Source: Sipunculus nudus (lineage: Eukaryota; Annelida; Sipuncula; Golfingiida; Sipunculidae). Taken from it: a stretch of 64,000 bases of DNA. The position numbers were made by a program, and so were the translations under genes. Numbering within the stretch: position 1 is the stretch's first letter; every line of letters begins with the position of its first letter. Below are positions 58,825-64,000 of the stretch, piece by piece. The notes under the pieces are model-generated. The model ran no database searches and was not told the DNA's origin. It saw only the letters and a list, made by a program, of their open reading frames with translations. The stretch is taken from contig CM049308.1 in assembly GCA_026874595.1 (NCBI GenBank), forward strand, positions 19,402,001-19,466,000, in the 5' to 3' direction.

Positions 58825-59799
58825 TGAAAGCACGGGAATTTTCACTTAGAATTGTTACTTTTGTTGCTTAATAAATGTGGAACATGTCTTCCAATGAGAA
58901 GTTTCTAACAGAAAATTTTGTTAAAAACAATCATTTTTATTTAGAAAATCAGCGTTCATCCTACGGATGCCAGGTTTTTTATTAACAATGCAGTAATATG
59001 TTGAAGACCAGCTCAGATATGACTCCAGTTCCTATATAAGGTAGCTGAACGGGCAAAAACCTTATAACTAAAATATATCTAAAAAATTTTTTTAAATTCA
59101 TGCAGCCATGGAACATGAATTGCAGTAATTGCAGAATTTAAATGCCCGACATTTTGCATGAAGGTTTATGAAATCGGAGGAGCTTCATGTGTGGGTCTAT
59201 ATCTGACGAATATTAACTGAAGATTAATGAAGATAAAACGTGTGCCAAAAAACGCCGATCCCACTTCACACAAGCGCTTGTATATATCCTCGCTATATAA
59301 TCAACGCATTCAAGAAGAGTACCAGCCGGCAATCAGACGAACCAAAGTTTTACAAAGGGCCTTTTGCAACTACTGACCTTTCAACTTCCATATAGGTGCA
59401 AGCAAACCACCTGTCATTACATAGTTTTTCTGTTTGTCAACATTGGGGCATGTTCCATGTTTACTAACAGCTTCTAGATAACCAAGCTCATACTTCTCAC
59501 CACAGATTCGTTAAAAGAACTTTCCTTCAGTACCTTAGTATGCACGCAGCGTAAGCCAGAATTCAAATAGACTCTTCAGAAAAGGTTGGTGAATAGCTAG
59601 CTTAAATGAAACCACGTGTCACTTGTTCTTTCATAGTAACAGTCCACATTACTGTCCGCTAATCTTTAAAGTGCGATAAACAATAAAAAATCAATTTATG
59701 CATATCCCACCCTAATTATTTACCTTAAACGAAGGGCGCCAAGCTTGTGGTGGATGCTCTCACACACTGTGAATTTCTACGATTTTCAGCGAAAGAATT

Positions 59800-60550
59800 A
59801 TTGCTTTCGCCAGGGGATTTGTGCTCAGTTCCGTTTGTGTGTATGTTTGTGTGTGTTTTATTGCTCAAAGCATAACTCATCCAATCATTAACATAATCAA
59901 TTGAAATTTTCAGAGCATTAGTTGAATGGGCCAGCACCTTATCCCTATTCGATAGAGTCATCAAGGAATATTCACAAATGTACAGTCACTTATGCACGAA
60001 TGAACCTGGGAATATTGATTAAATAAGTGAATGCAAACACGGTCCAACCTCGTGCTACAAGCATGCCAGCACATCTATTCAGATAACAGTCGGAACACCC
60101 AAAAACTTCGGGGTGAATGTGTAGCGGCTCTCTGTCTTAGGGCATGTGCATACCAGCAGTTTCAAAGTATGACCTTAAGCTACGAGATTTCAAAGTTCGC
60201 AAAGCGTTTTTGGTCTTTCCCATGGAAACACAATTAAAATAAAGCTGATCAATAAATAAAAAACAGACATAAAAGCCCCGGTGCTACCAGGATGGTCTGC
60301 TTTCATCCCCGTTCGTCTGTGTGTGTTTGTGTGTATCTTCACTACATATCTCACGCAGTCATGGTCGGAATCTCATGAAATGTTCTGGCCATTTCGCGAA
60401 TTAGCCAATAAAAAATTGAATTATTGTATAAATCCTTCACATGACCCAGATTCAGGAGCCTCATTAAGTTATATTCACAAATGTACAGTCACATACGCAC
60501 CAATGATCCTGAGAATATGGGTCTAAAAGTGAATGCAAACTGGGGTTCGG
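59800..60550 (+). repeat. Two decayed direct repeats of about 240 bp
   Basis: 59815-60050 and 60295-60550 share GTGTGTTTGTGTGT, an ATTGAAWTTT block, TATTCACAAATGTACAGTCA and GAATGCAAAC in the same order. Non-coding. Confidence 0.55.
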
Positions 60551-60559
60551 GAGCATCCC

Positions 60560-63500
60560 ACAATAAGGACTAATGCATATTTATATTTTCTTCATGTAAT
60601 TATAACCTTAGTACACTCTAAGGACATAAATATGGTAGAGATATTGACATTAAAGATAAAAAACAATATAAGCGCAATTAGCCATTTGAGAGAGCATATT
60701 TGAACCGTTAAGCGCTTTTTAACGTCACGGTATCAAACAAAGTCTGTCAAAGCTAGTGTATCTTATTGCCAGTTGCCACAAGTATAATTCCAACGGATAC
60801 AAATGGTGACCTGGAACGGCCAACGGGCACGCTTGACATGTAGGACATAAGGCCATGGTCAGTATAGACCGCGGGTCACTCAGAACATTGGACCACTCCA
60901 GACCATCCTTCAAAGGCTTTCAACAATATTTATGTACTTGTAGTATATAACATAACGGCTAAATCCATAATTAACGGTAATTAATACATACGGAAACAAT
61001 AATTTATTAAAATAACTGATTAAAATATTTTAATATTTAAAAATAAGTACCACATAAGATCTCTCTCTATACACAAACGCACAAAAACACACGTACTAAA
61101 ATGGCAGCAAATTATGTACTCGAATTTTCGAGAGGCATTATCAAACCTCGACTAGGGTTACATAGATATTATTTACTGTTAAAAATAGAGCTCGCCCCCA
61201 AAAATATATCAGGTTTGCAGCTAGTTGCCATGTAACGAATGAAACTAAGTTAAATCCGACATAATTGGCCAAATTTAAATTTAATTTATATTTTTTAAGC
61301 TCTTCGATGAAGAATAAATACAGGAAGCCTGTAAGTTTTCAGTAATGTTCACATATCCGGACTGATTGTTTGATTGATATATGCCATATTTTTTTCATAC
61401 CAATAAAATTGAAGAGTACAATCAATTTTATAAGACAGTATGGAGATGAAAACAGAGAATAAGGATACAGCTAGAAAGAAAGAAATGGCAATAAATAAAT
61501 GTAAATATAATACATTAACATATGCATACAGACATTTCACGTTGTTAAACCACAAGATTGATATAATACATGATATGGACATATTGAATACAAACAGTAT
61601 ACCACCTGACATTACACGACGTAAATAAGTGGTTTAATTGAAAGAAAAAATAATGATGATGGACACACAAGAAGACAAGGAAAACACATTTGCCTGACTA
61701 TACAAGACTTATAAAGTTAAACCTAGCCTAACGACCACCTCGGGTTTGCCACTACCTCAGAATAACGACAACCTATTTCACTGTCCCAATTGTTTTCTTT
61801 TTGGTCTTTTTATCTGACCTCACTTAGACCATTTTATCGAGGTCAATTTGGTGGGCGATATTTGAAAGTTTCATTTTCCATACTAAGTTATAATCTCTAT
61901 TTGTAATCAATAGGCAATGTGCAGGAATATCTCAAATAATAAATGCAACAACAATAATCCTGTCACGTGATGCCAACAGACCAGATCAGGGACAGGAATG
62001 TTAAGAAGGATATTCACTGGAGCGCATGAGTGATAACAAGAAGACAGGTCTAATATGTGAGAGCACATGGTGGTCTTAAATATGATGTATTTTGAGGCTC
62101 TGGTATACATTTTGTGCAAAGAGGAAGGTTTGAAAAAAAGTTTGACACAATAAAATGTTAAGACCAGATGACACTGTCTTAATTGGTTTTACAGACTCAC
62201 GAACAAGAAATATCTTCTGCAATTGTATAAATATGTAAATATGGGTGTACACTTTGAACAAGGTTAATGCGATGTTCCTTGTAAAGTTATTGAAGCGTGT
62301 AACTGTCACGTGTCATAACACGCAGGAACTGTTGGCAAAATGTGTACAGGTAAAAACTGGATAATGTTGTAGGGATAGCATTCCTAGCCTGCCTCCACGG
62401 ATTTGGTTCAAATGCGACTGATTGTACTTTAATGTGAATGCAAATGAAGCAGTTCTTACAGTTTAATCAAATCGAGATATTACTTTAATTATGACTTAAT
62501 CTATAACACGCAAAAACGATTAATAATAACCAAATGGAAATGCAGCTACACTAAAATTTTTTAACTGTATTTCAGGTTATAGATTAAAATTACATTAATA
62601 GTTGATCACGATTTATTCAGTTGTGATTCTGAATTTGTGTATAGTTTTAAAATTTAATGTATTGTTTCCCTCACAGTCTTAAAAAATACTTTTATGCCCA
62701 CGAGTAATTTAATGAATTTCAATCGGTCTCTCATATCCAGGCTTATCAATGTATCTGGCTGTTGATATGATATAAATAGAGTTATATAAATATAAGGACT
62801 TGAGGTGAACTGGTATTGATTCGGCATTAAATTGAGATGGTATCTGTCTCTGATAAGACAGGATGAGATATCTTTTATTGACAGTGAGGAATTTTGATGT
62901 CAAACATGTTGATCAGTATATGATTAACGACTAGAAAATAAACATTAATGTATTACATATGCTAACTGAATAACTGTACTGTGCTGGACATGATAAAAAA
63001 ACAAATATCTAGAGCCATCTAATTGCTCCAGATGTTGACCTATCATCATGATTTACATTACAAATCTTCAAAGTCTGTATAAATAAACGTTCTGTAGTTT
63101 TTCTTGTTATGTCTAATCTGTAAACTCAAATTATTCCACCGGCAAATTACATTGAAGGATATCATTCTTTGTACGCAGATTGGTAAAAAGAAGTTAGCAT
63201 CTGTTGTTTTTAATATGAAAGCAGTTACGTTTTCTAAAGAAATACATCCTTTGACTGCCTTTTTACATAAAGCGTCTGTGTTATGTTAAGTTTGTGGAAT
63301 ATAAGAGTACAAAAATAATTTTTACTTAAACCCAGTATCTAGAGCGTGACCGTCGATGAAAATAGAACCGTAACATGACCTAAGTTTCTTTGCCTTCGAC
63401 ATCTTTACATGGCTGTGCCAAACAGGGAGCAGTTTTTATTGACGGTGAAGGCTTGATTAGACGTTTGTACAAATCTACAATTTCCTTAAAATGTGCCTTG

Positions 63501-64000
63501 CTTTATTTTGCCACCTGAAAGCAAGACATCTCAAATATAAAAAAAAAAAACTAAATACATAATAAAGAGTCTATGGAGCTGAAACAATATATAATTATTA
63601 TATTATTCTCATTTCTCAATAAAGTTATTTTTGTGTTTATCTTTCTGTGACAGCATATTAGAACCTGAAAGTACATACCCTTTTGTATACAATATTCTTT
63701 ATTTTTGACTTCAAATGCTAATGTAAATTCAAATTTATATGAAATTTATTTGCACTTGGACCTAAGTCTTGACCTTAACATGTTTATGCTATTTACTCGT
63801 AATGTAGTTAAATATTCTTCCACCAGCTGGTGTTTTATTCTGACCGCCTTAAATTCATGGCGAAGAAGGAAACAGACAAATTCATAATTAATCTTAAACT
63901 CCTTGCTCGGTTTCCGTATTTTGCATTAAAAATCAATTGATACAATATGCAATTCGAAACGGTTGCCGCGGGCCTAAAACATTACAAATCTGTTCATGCA
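60560..64000. other. Right flank, nothing recognised
   Basis: AT-rich sequence without supported exons, RNA genes or clear repeats. A first exon or promoter of the SLC6-like gene could lie here but is not identifiable. Confidence 0.45.

Noticed and set aside
59725-59964. 79-residue minus-strand ORF as an upstream SLC6-like exon
   Set aside because: It has no phase-compatible donor and overlaps the decayed direct repeat.
1-64000. CRISPR arrays, bacterial operons or riboswitches
   Set aside because: None is present. The direct repeats are microsatellites, mobile-element copies or the coding 87-bp array, and the genes are spliced.

Overview
The window reads as nuclear DNA of an invertebrate, most likely a bivalve or gastropod mollusc. 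It is AT-rich and dense in simple repeats, its genes have many introns with canonical GT-AG splice sites, and several dispersed repeats look like molluscan families. That taxonomic call is inference. Nothing bacterial or organellar is visible.

Three protein-coding genes can be assembled, all on the minus strand. (1) At 6505-10010 is a gene for an 830-residue protein of about 28 leucine-rich repeats with a disordered basic tail. A possible 5' UTR exon and CCAAT-box promoter lie near 14.7-14.9 kb. (2) At 25478-30248 is a four-exon homeobox gene for a 532-residue protein. Its homeodomain has normal length and is split between residues 46 and 47, as in many PRD-class genes, but I cannot place it in a named family. 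(3) At 42374-58192 (perhaps to 58520) is a 13- or 14-exon gene for a divergent SLC6 (neurotransmitter:sodium symporter) membrane protein. Every exon joins in phase.

The SLC6 gene is the most unusual object here. Its second extracellular loop is enlarged by ten tandem copies of a 29-residue, two-cysteine, sequon-rich unit. The TM1 signature and both extracellular-gate residues are replaced. The intron before exon 4 holds about seven decayed tandem copies of a unit that includes the head of exon 4 and its splice acceptor. A hAT-like element sits directly at the acceptor of exon 7.

The rest is intergenic or intronic sequence rich in mobile-element debris: a broken non-LTR retrotransposon (36.4-37.4 kb), SINE-like copies with tRNA-like heads, hAT-like non-autonomous elements (one with a perfect 8-bp target duplication), several terminal-inverted-repeat families in two or more copies, a 609-bp tandem duplication, and a TCTA/TCTAA array of about 650 bp.

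The three genes show no functional link to one another. They are simply neighbours.
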